Counted from the first letter of the stretch, positions 12,701 through 24,305 are shown. The stretch: DNA of 64,000 bases from Aspidiotus rigidus (GCA_035079385.1 JAVHKY010000024.1:2852001-2916000); one strand, 5' to 3'. The notes: a model not told the origin generated them from the sequence alone. Translations and numbers: made by a program.

Positions 12701-15700
12701 AGATAGGCTCAGGGGTCATTGTAGGCTAGTATTTTGAGATTCTAAGTCAGCGGGGAGGAACGAGAGGGAAGAAAGATATTATAATATTGACCTAATTCAG
12801 GGGGTAGGGAGAGGTAGGAGAACATGGTCTTGAAGCTGAGAATAAGAGCTTAAAAGTAGACATTTTCTAAGTCCCTCTTCTATCAGGTAGCTCGAAAGTC
12901 GGGATTTTTCCAAGTTCACCTCCTATCATATACTGGCTAGTCCACAAAGATGTTGACAATTAAATGTGGATTTGGATTAACTTTATTGTATAGCGCAAAA
13001 ACGCGAACAAGTAAGTATAAAAAAATTGTATCACAATTTTAACTTCAATTTGCGCCCCTACCCAACTTTCTACAATTTTTCTGATCCAAAGTATGGATCA
13101 AAATGTGCCGCGAATTGACCAATTTTCCAAAATTCTAAAAAATTAAAAATGGTCAAAACTTCCATATTTTACTTGATCTGAAAGTGAAATTTAACTCTAA
13201 TTCCAAAAATAATACTTAAATAAGCATAATATGAAGCTTGAAATAGGGGAATTTTCACTTTCTTATTTAGGAAATTTTGGCAAATCGAATTTTTGGCACA
13301 TTTTGGTCCATAACTTGGCTCAGAGGAGTCGTAAAAAAGTTGGTTAGAGACGCAAATTGAAGATAAAATCGAGATACAAATAGAATCTTTTTATAATATT
13401 TTTGAAGTTTACGTCTAATGTTTCGCGTTTTTGCTCTGCAATAAATGTAGTCAAAATACCCATTCAACTGTTGACATCTTTTTGGACCATCCAGTATAGC
13501 TCGAAGATCGAAATTTTCCGAAGTCCAATCCAAGCTGAGCTGTAGAGCTCTTCCTCTATATCATATTGCATACTTGTGTGCCTGATTCTTATCTTAATGG
13601 TATCTCGTTTACATTGATCTTATGGCAGGGGAATAGATATGCTATTATTGCATATTCAATCCCTGCTATAAGACCAATGTAAAAGCAAGTACCATTACGA
13701 TAAAAATCAGGCAAACGAGAATGCAATATGATAGAAGGAGTAGAGCCTTATATACATATGATAGGGGGGGGGGGGACTTGAACCATTTTTGCAAATAATG
13801 TTGGACTCGAACCATTTTTGTTTTGTCCGGACGGTGCACAGCAATTTTGTCGAGAAATCCCAGAACAGGTTCCCCGTTAAAACTTTTCTTCTCGTTAACA
13901 CCGACCGTAAATTCTGATCCTCGAGAGGGGATTCATTCCCCACATCTCCTCCCTTGGCTACACCACTGTTAGAAACTTGATAAGAAAAGCAGCGGCTCCT
14001 TTTGCAAAGTTGAACGATGAAGACTGAAACTCTGCCCGATGTAGGATTAAGTCGCTTTCGATATTGACAATAAAATTGAAATTTAAAAGTTGGAATCTTC
14101 TGAAGCCCTCATCTTCATAAATATCATGAAAGACTAATTCTTTGAAGTCTCCCTCCTCCCATATAATTAGGTAGTTCATGAGTAAGAAATTTTTTTCAAG
14201 ACCCTAACTAGGTCAAGGTCAAAAAAACGGCGGGTATTTTTCAAGAAGGAGAGGAGGAGGAAAAAAAGATAGGTCCCTTGCTAACATTTTAATTTTCGAG
14301 CTATACAGGAGGTAGCCAAAGAAGAGCGTGACGTCATCAGAGGACTTGAAAAAATTTATGTCCCAAAAACATGTCTTATCTGCGAGTAGCAAGATCACCG
14401 TTCATATTTGGAAATGTTTCCAGTTTCGAGCTATGGGATAGGATTCCAATCTTTTGCCTGTGGATATGAAGCTTTAGAGGAGGTAGCTATAGGGGGGGGG
14501 GGCGTACAAAAGTATTACATTTTCATGATAAATTTACGGGAGTGGACACATTTCACTGCTGCTAATTTTGAGTCAAAACTATTTCACCTGTCAGGCCAGG
14601 AGAAATTGGTGCGTTTGTTCGCTCTCTTTATTTCTTTTCATTATCTTAAATTTTAATGCTAAAGGCTGTTGAAATTTGTTCGTTTATTCCGACTCCATTT
14701 CTTTGGTCTCCTCCTTATTTCTGTCTTCCTACAGGAAATTGTCCAGAAAGGTCGAAAATCAGACGAGAAGTTTCTGAATCGCAAACCACAAAAAATTATA
14801 GGTAACAAGATAAATTAGGGATCAGAAAAGTATTACTTTAGTAAGTTACCCAAAATTGGGTCAAGTTTGGGCTTTTATTTGTGTCAAACTTCGGGAAATA
14901 GATAGAAGTCTCTCATTATCTTTATATCCTCTGTCAGCATAGGTATGTACAAGAAGACATAAAAAAAAATTCAAGAGTATTGACTCGATCGACAAACCTT
15001 TACTCCGCAAGCGTCCATCTCGAGGAAGGATAAATCGGTTGGCTTCACGCCACCGTCACTATTCGAGTAAATCTCCTTTAAGCAGGTCTCCATTACGTCC
15101 TCGTTGAACCCGATGAACGTGTATGGATTCAAACCGTAGTAAAAACTATCCGATATTCTCAGGGTTCCGTAGCTTCTTTTCGCGTCGTCTGCTCTTTGCA
15201 GGAATAAAACTACCGCACCCTCACTACGGCCATAACCATTAGCTGAAGGATACATGAGACCCATTAATTTGAAACATCTGGGTAAACGGTCGGTCCACAA
15301 TTTATTGAAGAGCGAAAGCAAAACTTACCATCTGCATCAAAAGATCTAGTTACAGCGTCAGGACTGAGAAAACCTAAGCGCAAGAAACTAATCGATAATT
15401 TCGGATCGATGATGGACGAAGAACCACCAACGATGGCTGATTCGATTCGACCTTCAGCAATATTTTGATAAGCAGCAGTTAGGGCCTCAAGACCTCCGTA
15501 AGCTCCACCTCCAAAAGTGAAACTGGGCCCTAAAAAAGATGAACAATAGTCTTTTGAATTTGTCGTGCCCTAACCGAGAGGGTGTTGAGTCTCCCCTAGT
15601 GAAAAGACAAGGGGTGGAGAGTTCGCCACCCCACTCCAAACTCCACTACAAATTGACTCAATCCACGGGCTTGATATAATTTGAAGAAAACGTTGTACTT

Positions 15701-16321
15701 ACCTGTTAAATTCAACGCGAAAGACACCCTATTGGAGCACATGGCTTTGCTGCCCCCGACTATGAACAATTTTCCGACAATTCGGGTGAAAATTTTAATC
15801 GGCTCCGCTTCGTTTATACAACTCGACATAAAGCAACCAACATTTGCTCCCATCAAAGTTGTTGGATTGATGCCTGAGAGACGAACATTTCCATTCTCAC
15901 AAATGAGGATCTCTTCAAACTTGAAAATTTTTATCCTTACCCGCGTCCATAACCGCTTCGAATGATGGTTCCAAAACTTTTCTGTTTATAATATCGGTAC
16001 ATTTTGCGAGAGCGGCACTGCATGCGAAAGCTCTAGCGTCGAACCTTTGAATATCGGTGTATTTCCCAGTACCCAGAGGAACAGTTTCTTCGCCAACTGC
16101 AAAAAATAATATTTCCGTAAGTGGGTCGAACAGAGTTTTGCAGCATTCGTATATGTACAAAAATACGTGCATTTGAATTTATAATTGATTGGCCATTTTC
16201 GATTGTCGTAGGTTATCGGACTTTCTTGGTTGTACAACATCTGTTTGAATGAATCTAAGTCGTCGCATTCCGGAAATCTTCCGGACACACCAGATATGAC
16301 TACATCGAACTTTCCCGACAT
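774..16321 (-). CDS. FASN: Type I fatty acid synthase-like protein, 5' part of gene (KS, AT, DH, linker)
   Basis: Multidomain cytosolic FAS-like protein. The start ATG is at 16321; the residues after it (DVVISGVSGRFPE) match the usual KS start. Exons read by GT/AG and phase: 16321-16159, 16096-15941, 15873-15703, 15529-15329, 15242-14998, 11933-11703, 11629-11529, 11443-11344, 10242-10111, 9738-9508, 9433-9244, 9176-8947, 8841-8534, 8459-8318, 8241-8121, 7917-7820, 5409-5137, 5038-4895, 4155-3980, 3749-3594, 3504-3259, 952-774. Every junction keeps phase except 7820/5409, where a small exon may be missed. Domain order is KS, AT, DH, then a degenerate linker, as in animal FAS. The gene has not ended by position 774, so reductase, ACP and thioesterase exons should lie to the left. 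Catalytic residues of KS are lost (see domain entry), so it may be a specialised paralogue or a decaying copy, although no stop interrupts any exon. Confidence 0.88.
1021..3230 (+). mobile_element. LINE copy A, 5'-truncated, interrupted, antisense in a FAS intron
   Basis: Frameshifted non-LTR retrotransposon fragment. Conceptual pieces after 1790 match the region between RT and RNase H (LLDCGSSIY, then the Thr/Ser-rich and EVGVPPL-like stretch). Near 2700-3060 are the RNase H tail and a C-terminal CCHC-like segment (CNTGALYVQHFLSNP). Insertion of a TTTTAACGG-type element (1333-1788) splits it, and a second block of 40-bp repeats lies at about 2270-2510. Many stops; not functional. It belongs to the same family and orientation as the copies near 5.6, 10.3 and 16.9 kb. 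Confidence 0.65.
1333..1788. mobile_element. Short DNA element with TTTAACGG ends and internal 40-bp repeats
   Basis: The ends read TTTAACGGAG at the left and CTGTTAAAA at the right, and the element splits LINE copy A. Inside are ATGACGTCATC and TGACGTCACAG palindromes (1408-1442) and two blocks of the GGACTTGGAAAAATTTTGAC / CGAGCTATATATGATAGGAG minisatellite. No coding capacity. Related ends occur at 12081/13882 and 41736. Confidence 0.5.
5563..7080 (+). mobile_element. LINE copy B (RT motif C to RNase H), antisense in a FAS intron
   Basis: The best-preserved of four related copies. Near 5590 the RT catalytic motif appears as CADDFYVSLAS (YADD-type), followed by a thumb-like segment. The 6044-6877 reading frame carries an RNase H end: FVWIPGHIGLPEYDAVDLAG, then a W..W helix and the RHEEIVTGRQRIGRTHLRS motif typical of I/LOA/Jockey-like LINEs. 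The acidic STNGS motif (normally TDGS) near 6310 is in another frame, so at least one frameshift exists. It ends near 7080 after an AATGACCTTATGTGTAGCTCG-like tail. Non-functional, 5'-truncated. Confidence 0.75.
7529..7664. mobile_element. hAT-type MITE with 8-bp target-site duplication
   Basis: 136 bp, starting CAGTGGCGGATCTAGGAA and ending TTAAATCCGCCGCTG, imperfect terminal inverted repeats of a type common in insects. Flanked by GGCAAGGT (7521-7528) and GGTAAGGT (7665-7672), an 8-bp duplication with one mismatch, as made by hAT transposases. Lies in the FAS intron 7819-5410. Confidence 0.65.
8318..10242 (-). other. Malonyl/acetyl acyltransferase (AT) domain of the FAS-like gene
   Basis: Exons 9-14. 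The linker ends with the FRGYTI signature typical of insect FAS just before AT. AT then starts with RPIWFVFSGMGSQW. The nucleophile elbow GHSVGE (exon 9433-9244) keeps the catalytic Ser, and the partner His motif is seen as AYHSKHI (exon 9176-8947). The exons continue through WISTSVPEDRW and IEIAPHGLLQAILKRSL to DYPVSRGTP and a WDHS motif, as in functional FAS. The domain looks complete and catalytically competent, in contrast to the KS domain in the same protein. Introns here are short (about 65-370 bp). Confidence 0.85.
10334..11330 (+). mobile_element. LINE copy C, 3' fragment, antisense in a FAS intron
   Basis: The segment 10376-10590 encodes SGFRLALSALQTSRRAEEGVPLL, here quoted in part: SGFRLALSALQTS then AEEGVPLLRYR. 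This is the LRIALGA...EAGIPPL motif downstream of RT in this LINE family. Near 11130 it carries VQHFYSCPALENIQ, the C-terminal zinc-knuckle region. The tail is GGCTCGTTAATTTAATAAC followed by A/G-rich repeats (11303-11340). Much of the RNase H region between these is deleted. It lies wholly in the intron between FAS exons 10242-10111 and 11443-11344. Confidence 0.65.
12081..13882. mobile_element. Larger TTTTAACGG-ended element with a nested MITE, in a FAS intron
   Basis: Starts TTTTAACGGAGTTGAACG and ends GGTTCCCCGTTAAAA, so the termini are short inverted repeats. Contains two TGACGTCAC motifs (12117-12163), GGACTTGGAAAAATTT-type minisatellite units in both orientations (12165-12235, 12850-12945, 13725-13790), and a complete inverted-repeat element nested at 12941-13496. 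No open reading frame of note. Confidence 0.45.
12941..13496. mobile_element. Mariner-like MITE (inverted repeats, TA ends)
   Basis: Left end TACTGGCTAGTCCACAAAG and right end, reverse complemented, TACTGGATGGTCCAAAAAG; the arms continue with TGTTGACA / TGTCAACA. TA at each end is consistent with Tc1/mariner target-site duplication. Internal sequence GCGTTTTTGC recurs in a related copy near 56.45-56.66 kb. No transposase. Confidence 0.6.
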
Positions 16322-16904
16322 GTCGAGATGAAAAATGTACGCGAGATTTTTTCAAACCATGGACCGGAAAAATCGAGTTACGAATATACCAAGAGTCGTA
16401 GCACCAATTTTTATAGACGAGGATTAGCACACGACAAAGTATCGACGTCAAATGTTGAAAGGCAGGTAGGTAATGATTCGCGCGACCCGCTCCGCCGTTT
16501 AATATTAAAATCGATGTGTTACAATTCTTTCGGGAATCTGCATATTAGGTCTAAAATTATTGCATCGATGTTTTAGTAAATGATCGACAATATGTTGTAT
16601 GTAAATAGTCCGAAATGAAATTTACATGAAGCTTCTTCAAACTGGTCCGCTCGATGACCCACGACAATTATGCATTTCTGCGAAAGCGATTGTTTGGAAA
16701 TGTTTTTAGGCCACCGTCGAAAATTGACCTAAAAACGATCGCAGCGAATATCCGACGTTCGATTTTATTGCGCGGGTCTAGGGACTAAAACAGTTTCAAT
16801 ATCGAAATTGATTCGTACGAAGTCTTCCTGATGTGTGACTACTAGTTATTCACAACATATTCTTTCCTGATGGACGTAAGAGAAGGACATGCACGAGTTT
16901 TCTT

Positions 16905-18390
16905 TTTGCTTATTTAGGATCTTGATTACGGTTCCTCACACCAACATGACAATCTTCAAATTGCTAAACTTCATTCGATCTTCCGGACTTCGACTGGCCA
17001 TTGGCGGAGTATGCACTAGCCCTTCACTCAGCCGTCGACGCGCTAAGACGAGTATTCCGCTCTCCTACTTCTTACCTCGACAACCCGCAGTACCCGAATC
17101 TTCCCACACCTTTTCAAATGTCTTCCCTTTTTGTCGCTTCAATCTTATCGAGGTACTCATCTCAGCTTACTTCATATTGTTTCATCAACTCTCTCTCAGT
17201 TATCAACTTTTTATACAAACAGCACATCAGCAAAATCACTTCTACAAAATTTCTCACCCTCTTTCTCTGCTGCATGGACGGGTGCAAATCGCAGTCTTTA
17301 TTCAGAGAAACATCTCATCCATGTGTATGAGAATTTCATTTTCCATATTATTTATTCACCGCCCCGCCGAACTTACCGCTATATTCACCTGCTTCTCCTT
17401 CCTTACCCGCTTCTTTTCCTCCTAAATTCCATTTACTACCTGATTCTCTCAACCTTACTTAATATCCAAGACTCTCATTCTACCAATCCTATCATCTAAC
17501 GAATCCTTATCATTAAGTTCTTCCTCATCCTTCCCTTCTATCCTATGGACCTCAGGATACATCGACCTTGAGGAACATGACGCAGTGAACTCTTTTGCAA
17601 AGCATTCACTGCGTTCACCTCCCATAATACTGATCATAAATCAATCCTATTACTTCCCTCCTTGCATGATTTTTAGTCCTCCTTATCCTCCGTCGAGCTC
17701 TGATCTACTAAAAAAGCTTCAATCCTCTGGTCTACTTTAAATCACCCTTCCCCACGCAAAGAAACCGTTCTAACCCGTCTCAAAATTGGTCATAACCGTA
17801 ATACTTACTCTTTTACTTTTTTATGTGTCTCATCCTCTTCAGTCTTCATGTCTTCGCGGCAAGGCTGACAATCCCTCCGTTCAGAACTTCTTCTCTTACC
17901 AGGGTGCCCTGTTTTCTCTCAAGATGAAATTAATTGACTTTTCAAGGTTTTTCTAGACCACAATCTCCACTAAAAGGCAAAAAAAAAAAAAAACGGAAAA
18001 ACGGAAAACTTTTTAGCCTTAGCTTTTTTTTGACGCATCTTAAAAAATTCCCTGACCTTGGAAAAAACTTCTTGACTTTTCCTAGTTTTGCTGGTTTTCC
18101 AGAAACTGCCCACCCTGCTTGCGCGGCTCTGAAAAATATCAGGCTTGAAATTAAAGAAATTTTCCTCCGAAAACACCGACATTACGAGCCAATTTAGCAA
18201 ATACAAGCACGTACCGGTAAAATTCGTCTCTTTCTCCCTTTTTCGCAAATAAGTATCAGGCTTCCCTTCGATCCACTTACTTCTGCAACACCATCTAATT
18301 CATATTCATCCTTTTTGATTCTATCTACCCAGTCCAAGCCCATAAACCTGAGTGTACTTGTAAGGCTCATTAGCTTAAAGTAAAAAAATG
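16905..18390 (+). mobile_element. LINE copy D, 5'-truncated, upstream of FAS
   Basis: Same family as the three FAS-intron copies. It starts in the LDYGSSxxTN-like segment (GATTACGGTTCCTCACACCA) and includes FIRSSGLRLAIGGVCTSPSL, followed by a degenerate RNase H region and the tail GGCTCATTAGCTTAAAG. Reading frames are broken repeatedly. It sits about 0.6 kb upstream of the FAS ATG, so it may lie in the promoter or an upstream intron. Confidence 0.6.
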
Positions 18391-21300
18391 AGAATTTTTT
18401 GCTTTCTATTTATTTATTTCAAATTAAAGAACAAATAGAATGAAAGTTTAAATATGAAATATATTCTCAAAAAGTTCCACTATTCTCATCAAACTGTACA
18501 AGTTTAGAAATAAATCAAAAGCTAAATTCTTGGCATTTTTTCATTTATTTATTTATTTATTTATTTTTTTTGTGAAGAGCTAAAATCAATTTTTATTGAT
18601 ATTTTGGATTTGCTTCAACTCTTGGTTTCTTACTCGGTTCATTTTCAGTTTCCATGAAAGACGGTTAAGCGTCCGAAACGTCAGTGGAGATCTATATATT
18701 TTAAAATTTGGTGAATTTAGCCTTTGATCTATTTTTAATGTCTAAAATAATTCATGGATAAATTTGATCTACCATAATTAATGGTAAAAATTATTTCTTC
18801 TAAAATCGACTCCTTATGATGGAGGACTAAAAAAGATATCATTTATTCGTAGATTAAATACGATTCGTAATGCTGCAGTGTATCTTAATAATTGTGCGGC
18901 CTATGCAATTCTTTCGGTTGTTTTATTATAATTATTAATTGTTTTTCACCCTTTTTTCGCTTTTCATAGTGCATTAAATAATTTATAAATTTTACCTAAA
19001 ACTTTTCAACTATTTCCAGCAATTAATAAACATTTAAGACTGTTTACAAATTACAATAATTTTCTCTATTTTCTGGTTAGGAATACTCCATTTTGGTAAT
19101 ACGACAAATTTATTTTCTATGGAAGCAAAAAGCAATCGTTTTTTTTTTTGTTTTTGCTTGTGACAGTAGTATGACAAAAATTATTACTCTTTGCTCCAAA
19201 AAATTTGAGCAGCTCGATGTATGATACGAAAAAGGTAAATGAATGAAATACATCCGACTCAAAGATAAACTTATCAAAGAAATGATTCTTGCAATTGGTT
19301 TATGCGTAGGAGTTAAAAGTAAAATATCGCTATGTAAATGCTGAGAATGTTTTCAGCTTCTAAGCTTTTGACTTGAGAAAATTGCAACAGTTGAGAAAAT
19401 GATTACTGGATTCGCAAATTAATACAGCAGACGATTTTATAAATCCTCAGAAGTTGTAGGTATCCAAAATAAATTTTCACTTTATATAATTATTTTTTAT
19501 TCCTTTTTTTCTCAAACTTACTCCTTTTTTTCATTCGGAACAAGATCTCTTGTAACAATTTTTCTTGCATTCTGCGTAGTCCTTTTTCTTAACAATATAT
19601 ACGAATGAATAAGACGATGAAGCTGTCGTAAAAAATACATAGTCAAGTATAGAGACAAAGTATAATAAGAGGTATCCAAAGTTTTCAAATGTTATTTGAC
19701 TACCTATTTTATGTATTGGTGGTAGGTACTTGCGTCTCTTCTTTTTAAAACGCAACATCTCGATCACAGACCTTCAATATGTTTTCTCCAAGTTACTTCC
19801 CAATAATCTCATTATCGAAAAATTCGTAAAATCCATCTTCATGAGGAATAATACCTTTCTAGAAACAAAACTGTTTCCAGCACAATCTCTCGGTACGTAC
19901 CCTTGTTATCATGACTAAATCTTCGATAGTATTTTTCAAAATTTTGCATCTATTGAATTGGAGAAATAAGGAGTACTGCATTAACTCTTTAATTCCTCGA
20001 GTTATTCTCTGAATTAATACAATCATTAATATAGCCTATCTGATCATTAGTCAATATTAAAAAATAGTAGATAAGTCAAAGAAATATTTTCGGACAGCCA
20101 TCAGAAGTTGAGAAATTGGGCTATTATTATTTTTTAAATTAAATAATAATGAGATTGAATTTAAATCTATAATTTGTGAAGCAACCCGAGAAATCTTGTG
20201 AAAAGTCGACAAAAAAAAAAATAGGTTTTTGACGGAGATTTGAATTCTCTTGTGTTTTGTAAACAATATTAGAGAACAAGTGCAAATTTAATCAAATAGT
20301 TTATTGTCATTATCAAATGCTTCGAATTCTTTTGCTTTGGTCGCATTTTTGATAAGGAAGTTACATCTGAAGATTTTCAATTCATATTGCAATTTCTGAA
20401 AAATTACATTCGTAAGTTTTATAGTACCTAGGCTTAGTCAAATTCATCAGGTTTTTCTTTCTCGTTCTCTCTCTCTTCTCTTTTCTATTAATGACCTATC
20501 AAGTATCAACTACATTCATACAAAGGTTATATAAGCTCGACATAATAATAATAGATTAGTTTAGTATTTAATTGGTCTATAGTGTTTTTTTTTTTTTTTT
20601 TTTTTAGAAGAGTAGAAGGTATTAACATGTTTTAATATTACATTGTATTTATCATCAAATTCACTCTTGCGAATCGCTGTAAAAATACTTAATATCTGTA
20701 GGTACGTTCAATCATTTCTATCAAAATATTCAATTTTTTTCGTAGAAGTGAAGATGACAGTAAGTATGTTATTGATGATTCATATCCGACCGTAAGATTT
20801 AACTCAAGTACTTGAAAACAAATCTAGAGGTACAATGTTTGTTGTGTAGGGCATCGAATATATTAATTTAAACGTGCAATTCCGACTCCATAAATATTTA
20901 TGAGTTCCAAGGCGGAGACACCGATGCGTAATTAGCGCATTTTTATTTTCTGACTAATGGATAGTTTACGAGAGTATACTTTGTATTTCATTCTGTATCA
21001 AGAATTTTCAACGTGAAATTACGATATTCGAGGTTAGCCTATGATTTTATTCAATTATAGGATACAACATTTGATCTACTGAACTATACACATCACGTTC
21101 AAATTAGTGCTCCGAAAGTTCTTCGAATGAAAATGTATGAGTGGACACCGTTATCGCTATAGCCGATGCAAATCGCTATGAAAAAAATCGGCCTAATCGT
21201 TAGTGACCTATATTCGAAAAAGGGTTATCAGACAGAAAAACGACTTATGTAGGTATGACTGATTTTTATCGAAATTAAGCTAAACAAAACTCAGGGGAAA

Positions 21301-22761
21301 AAAGTCAATTTTTCGACTGATAATTGTTTTTAGAAGTTTCAGCTATTATATAGGAAAGATTATGTAAGTACGTGGATTTCAAAATGTAAGACATAAATGA
21401 CAAAAATAACACTTCAATGTATGTCACCAATTTCATTCACTTATCTATTCTAAATAGGCAACTTTTTTTACCATCTCCCGTTTCCCATTGAAAGTGCGAT
21501 AAACAAAATTATGGCGAGACTTAAAAGCACGAACACAGATGAGCTCTCGGCCCCTCCTCGTAGTTTTAAGATCGTTGAAAATGATACGACCTACAATTTT
21601 TTTTCGAAACTGAAAAAAATCAGAAATTTGAGCAGTCTAATTCACGGAGTTTAAAATGGTCTTTTCGTGCGAGCAATACGTATTTATTAAATTTTTTATT
21701 CGGCCGATTAAAATTTTTAACTATTTTCAAAAGAAGAATAGACGCTCGTTTATCTACCCTATATTAAAAAATCGTAAGACAACCGACACCAGTTTTAGGC
21801 GAAGCAAACTATTAAAATGAATTAATATTATTCAAATATCTTTAACTGTAATTAAGATACAGAAATGATTAAACGAGCAGAACATTCAGTAGAGAATTCT
21901 TAATCACATGTACTTTTACACATCAATTTTGGTCTATTTGGAGAGGCGCTCGATGGCAAAAACATGGCAATTTCTTTAATTAAAACGTAAGAACTAATAA
22001 ATAGTTAATATGGTACATACGTCGCGGCCTCAACACCACTACAGGTCTCCAATCTTGATTGCGTGGAGAGCCGCGATGTACGTATGATTCTATTTTAATT
22101 GCCTTACCTATTTTATTTCTTGTGAAAAATACAGATTATATTTTGATTTAGGATATCGCTGACTTCCGTCGTATCGGTCAATAGGTCGGCCAAGGCATCC
22201 GGCGAAGCCACTAGTTTATCAATAATTTTTGAATACGAACGATCATTTCGATCTAGATTTCTACTATGAGTGGCTTCTTCTCTTTTTGCAAATAATGTAT
22301 TTCAATATTTCATTCATTTATCACTATAATGAATTACTCTTTCGTATCATACACCAGGCTGCTCAGATTTATTCTGGAGCAAACGAGTAAATTTTTATGG
22401 TTATTACTTTCACGATAGCGAAAAAACATAGAAAAACAAAAAGAAGTTTGCTTTTCACGGTTTCTGATCATTTTACCGTGTAGGCCTATAGATTATTTCG
22501 AACCAAAGAACAAAAATTATTCAAAGTATAGCGGATATTTCAGCTAATTATAAGAAATAGATCGATTTCTCTTCTCCCAGTAGCACAAGAGAGGATTTTC
22601 CACTCAAAAAAATGCGATCGGAGCAGTCTTGAGGTGCATTATACCTCCTCTAAATTTTACTGGTGTTAAAAATGGAAGTTTTTGAGATGAAATTCAGCGT
22701 ACAGGTGGGATATTGTTTGTAGTAACCTGAAACAGAATAAAAAAAAAAGACAAAACAGAAC
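18391..22761. other. AT-rich intergenic region without recognised gene
   Basis: Mostly A+T-rich sequence with homopolymer runs (for example poly-T at 20586-20606) and no convincing exon. At 18600-18720 is a stretch with GTCCGAAACGTCAGTGG, a motif frequently seen at Penelope-like element ends. A GC-rich hairpin lies at 22013-22087. Short open frames here show no family resemblance and biased hydrophobic/Lys composition expected from AT-rich noise. Confidence 0.5.
22013..22087. repeat. GC-rich hairpin in AT-rich DNA
   Basis: Arms TACATACGTCGCGGC and GCCGCGATGTACGTATG pair with one wobble/mismatch over about 15 bp, and the loop has an inner TCTCC/GGAGA stem. It stands out by GC content from its surroundings. 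Could be a small-RNA precursor or a tiny mobile element; neither is proved. Confidence 0.4.
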
Positions 22762-22833
22762 TGCCTCCTGTGAGGTTTGAACTCACGACCCCTGGTTTAC
22801 GAGACCAGTGCTCTACCACTGAGCTAAAGAGGC
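22762..22833 (-). tRNA. tRNA-Thr (anticodon CGT)
   Basis: 72 nt including the discriminator base. On the minus strand the acceptor arm GCCTCTT pairs with AGGAGGC (one G-T pair), the D arm is GCTC-AGTGGTA-GAGC, the anticodon arm is CTGGT-CTCGTAA-ACCAG with anticodon CGT, and the T arm is GTGAG-TTCAAAC-CTCAC. A and B box promoter sequences are intact. A poly-T run follows the 3' end (22734-22748 on the minus strand), fitting a Pol III terminator. No intron. Confidence 0.96.
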
Positions 22834-24305
22834 TACGCGATGGAAGACTGCAGTTACAGCGTTCTGTAACCTTGGCTACACGTCCGGTCAGTGAACTATT
22901 TACAAGGACCAAGGAGATACTCGTTTGCGGAATATAATTTGAAAAACTTAATCTGAACAGTGACAGCCTGAAAATGAGAATTTCGTTAACAGTAAATATA
23001 GGAACATGGAACTGAAATACATGAAATAAATAATACTTGAATTTAATCACGAGAAACTTTCTACGAAAATTGGTTTTCTATAGCTGATTCTGGCTGGTAA
23101 TGTTATGTTATCAATGAAGATAATGGAGTAGGTATCGGTACGGGTGATGTTTTATGGAGTTCAGTTCTCCCCGCTACGATGACTAGAAAATGCATAATTA
23201 TCATTCCAATGAGTTCACGCCTCTTCCATCTTTTCAGGACTTTCGTACGTCTATCGGTTAGAACTGATACGTACCGGTATACATATTATATCGACGATCA
23301 AAAAAAAAAAAATTATTGCATCAAGCAAATTAAAATCCTTTTGAAGAAGTCATGAGACGAAATCAGGATAATTATCTTACTCAGGTTTACCTATACGAAA
23401 ATACAACAAATTTCAATAAGTATTTTCCACGTACGATTCGATTATGAAGTTGGTTTCAGAAATGAGTCTCGGGAAAACGAATCGCTATCTAGCGCCACCG
23501 GACTGCCAATACTCGTAAGTTTCAAAGACGAAGTGACATTCAATTCACAGGTACGCACAAATCTTAACAAATTCACCAACTCAAAAATTTCAGTTTTCAT
23601 GTGTTGCTGAAGAGCTCACAAATGAGAATATCGCCTCAACATCCGCGATCTCGTGTAGATATTTATTATTTATACACCGGTACCACTTACACAACTGCAT
23701 GAAACGAAGGAAGTTCAACGTTTTGAGCGAACATGACAATTGAGGAACCTAAATTCGTAGAAGTGACGTCAAAGCCAATTTTCATCATCTCTATTCGAAT
23801 TATCTGTAAGCTTGAAAATATTCGCAGATATTTTATTCTTATTTAGGTAGCCTAAACTCGTACCTATCATCCAGAAGCAGTTTTTCACATTCTGCAAGCC
23901 CTAAAAGTATTGTCTGAATGGTTGCTTGGATACGCCATTATCAAAATAATATTATAAGCAGATATATTATCATTCGTACAAAAGTACAGAAAATAAAACT
24001 TAGGAACTCGTAATTTTGATGGAAAACATTTCGAAAATGATGAGAAAGTGATATGAAATTATATTTTATGAATTATGCTCTCATTATGTTGGTAATGTAG
24101 ACGTTGGTGTTTCATCAAGGAGTATAGAAGGTACTTGCGAATCTCACTATTATTTTTGGATTGACTAAGCCTCAGTTATAAAGTTATCACCACTCTTCTG
24201 AGAAAAAAAAAATATTAATAATTGAAATTATGTAGTTGATGCAGTAGGTACTAAATTTGCAGCGATAAGTATGACTGAATTAACGTTCAACTTTTTTTGT
24301 TTCAG
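22834..24305. other. Intergenic region between tRNA-Thr and TMEM218
   Basis: No protein gene recognised. A possible 5' non-coding exon of TMEM218 ends at 23515 (CCAATACTC followed by the donor GTAAGT), preceded by ATCTAGCGCCACCGG; this is a guess from the splice signal and position. The remainder is AT-rich, with a poly-A run at 23301-23312. Confidence 0.35.

Larger units (their letters stand above)
11529..16321 (-). other. Ketosynthase domain of the FAS-like gene, catalytic residues replaced
   Basis: Exons 1-7 encode the condensing domain. The fold landmarks are present: GPSFTF before the nucleophile elbow, NGYGRSEGAVVLF, GSVKSHSGHTEGAS and a C-terminal VGVNALSLFG segment. The nucleophile motif, normally DTACSSS, reads GGGAYGG at about 15490-15510, which puts Ala where the acyl-accepting Cys belongs. 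The first His motif (normally EAHGTGT) reads MDACGVK just before 14998, giving Asp for His. The second His (SGHTEG) is kept. The usual MDPQ motif in exon 2 is also lost. By family knowledge such a KS cannot carry out normal condensation. The 3-kb intron 14997-11934 separates the two His motifs and contains nested repeats. Confidence 0.85.

Noticed and set aside
22694..23050. 118-codon frame on the minus strand
   Set aside because: Contains the translated tRNA-Thr gene and poly-A sequence; no protein support.
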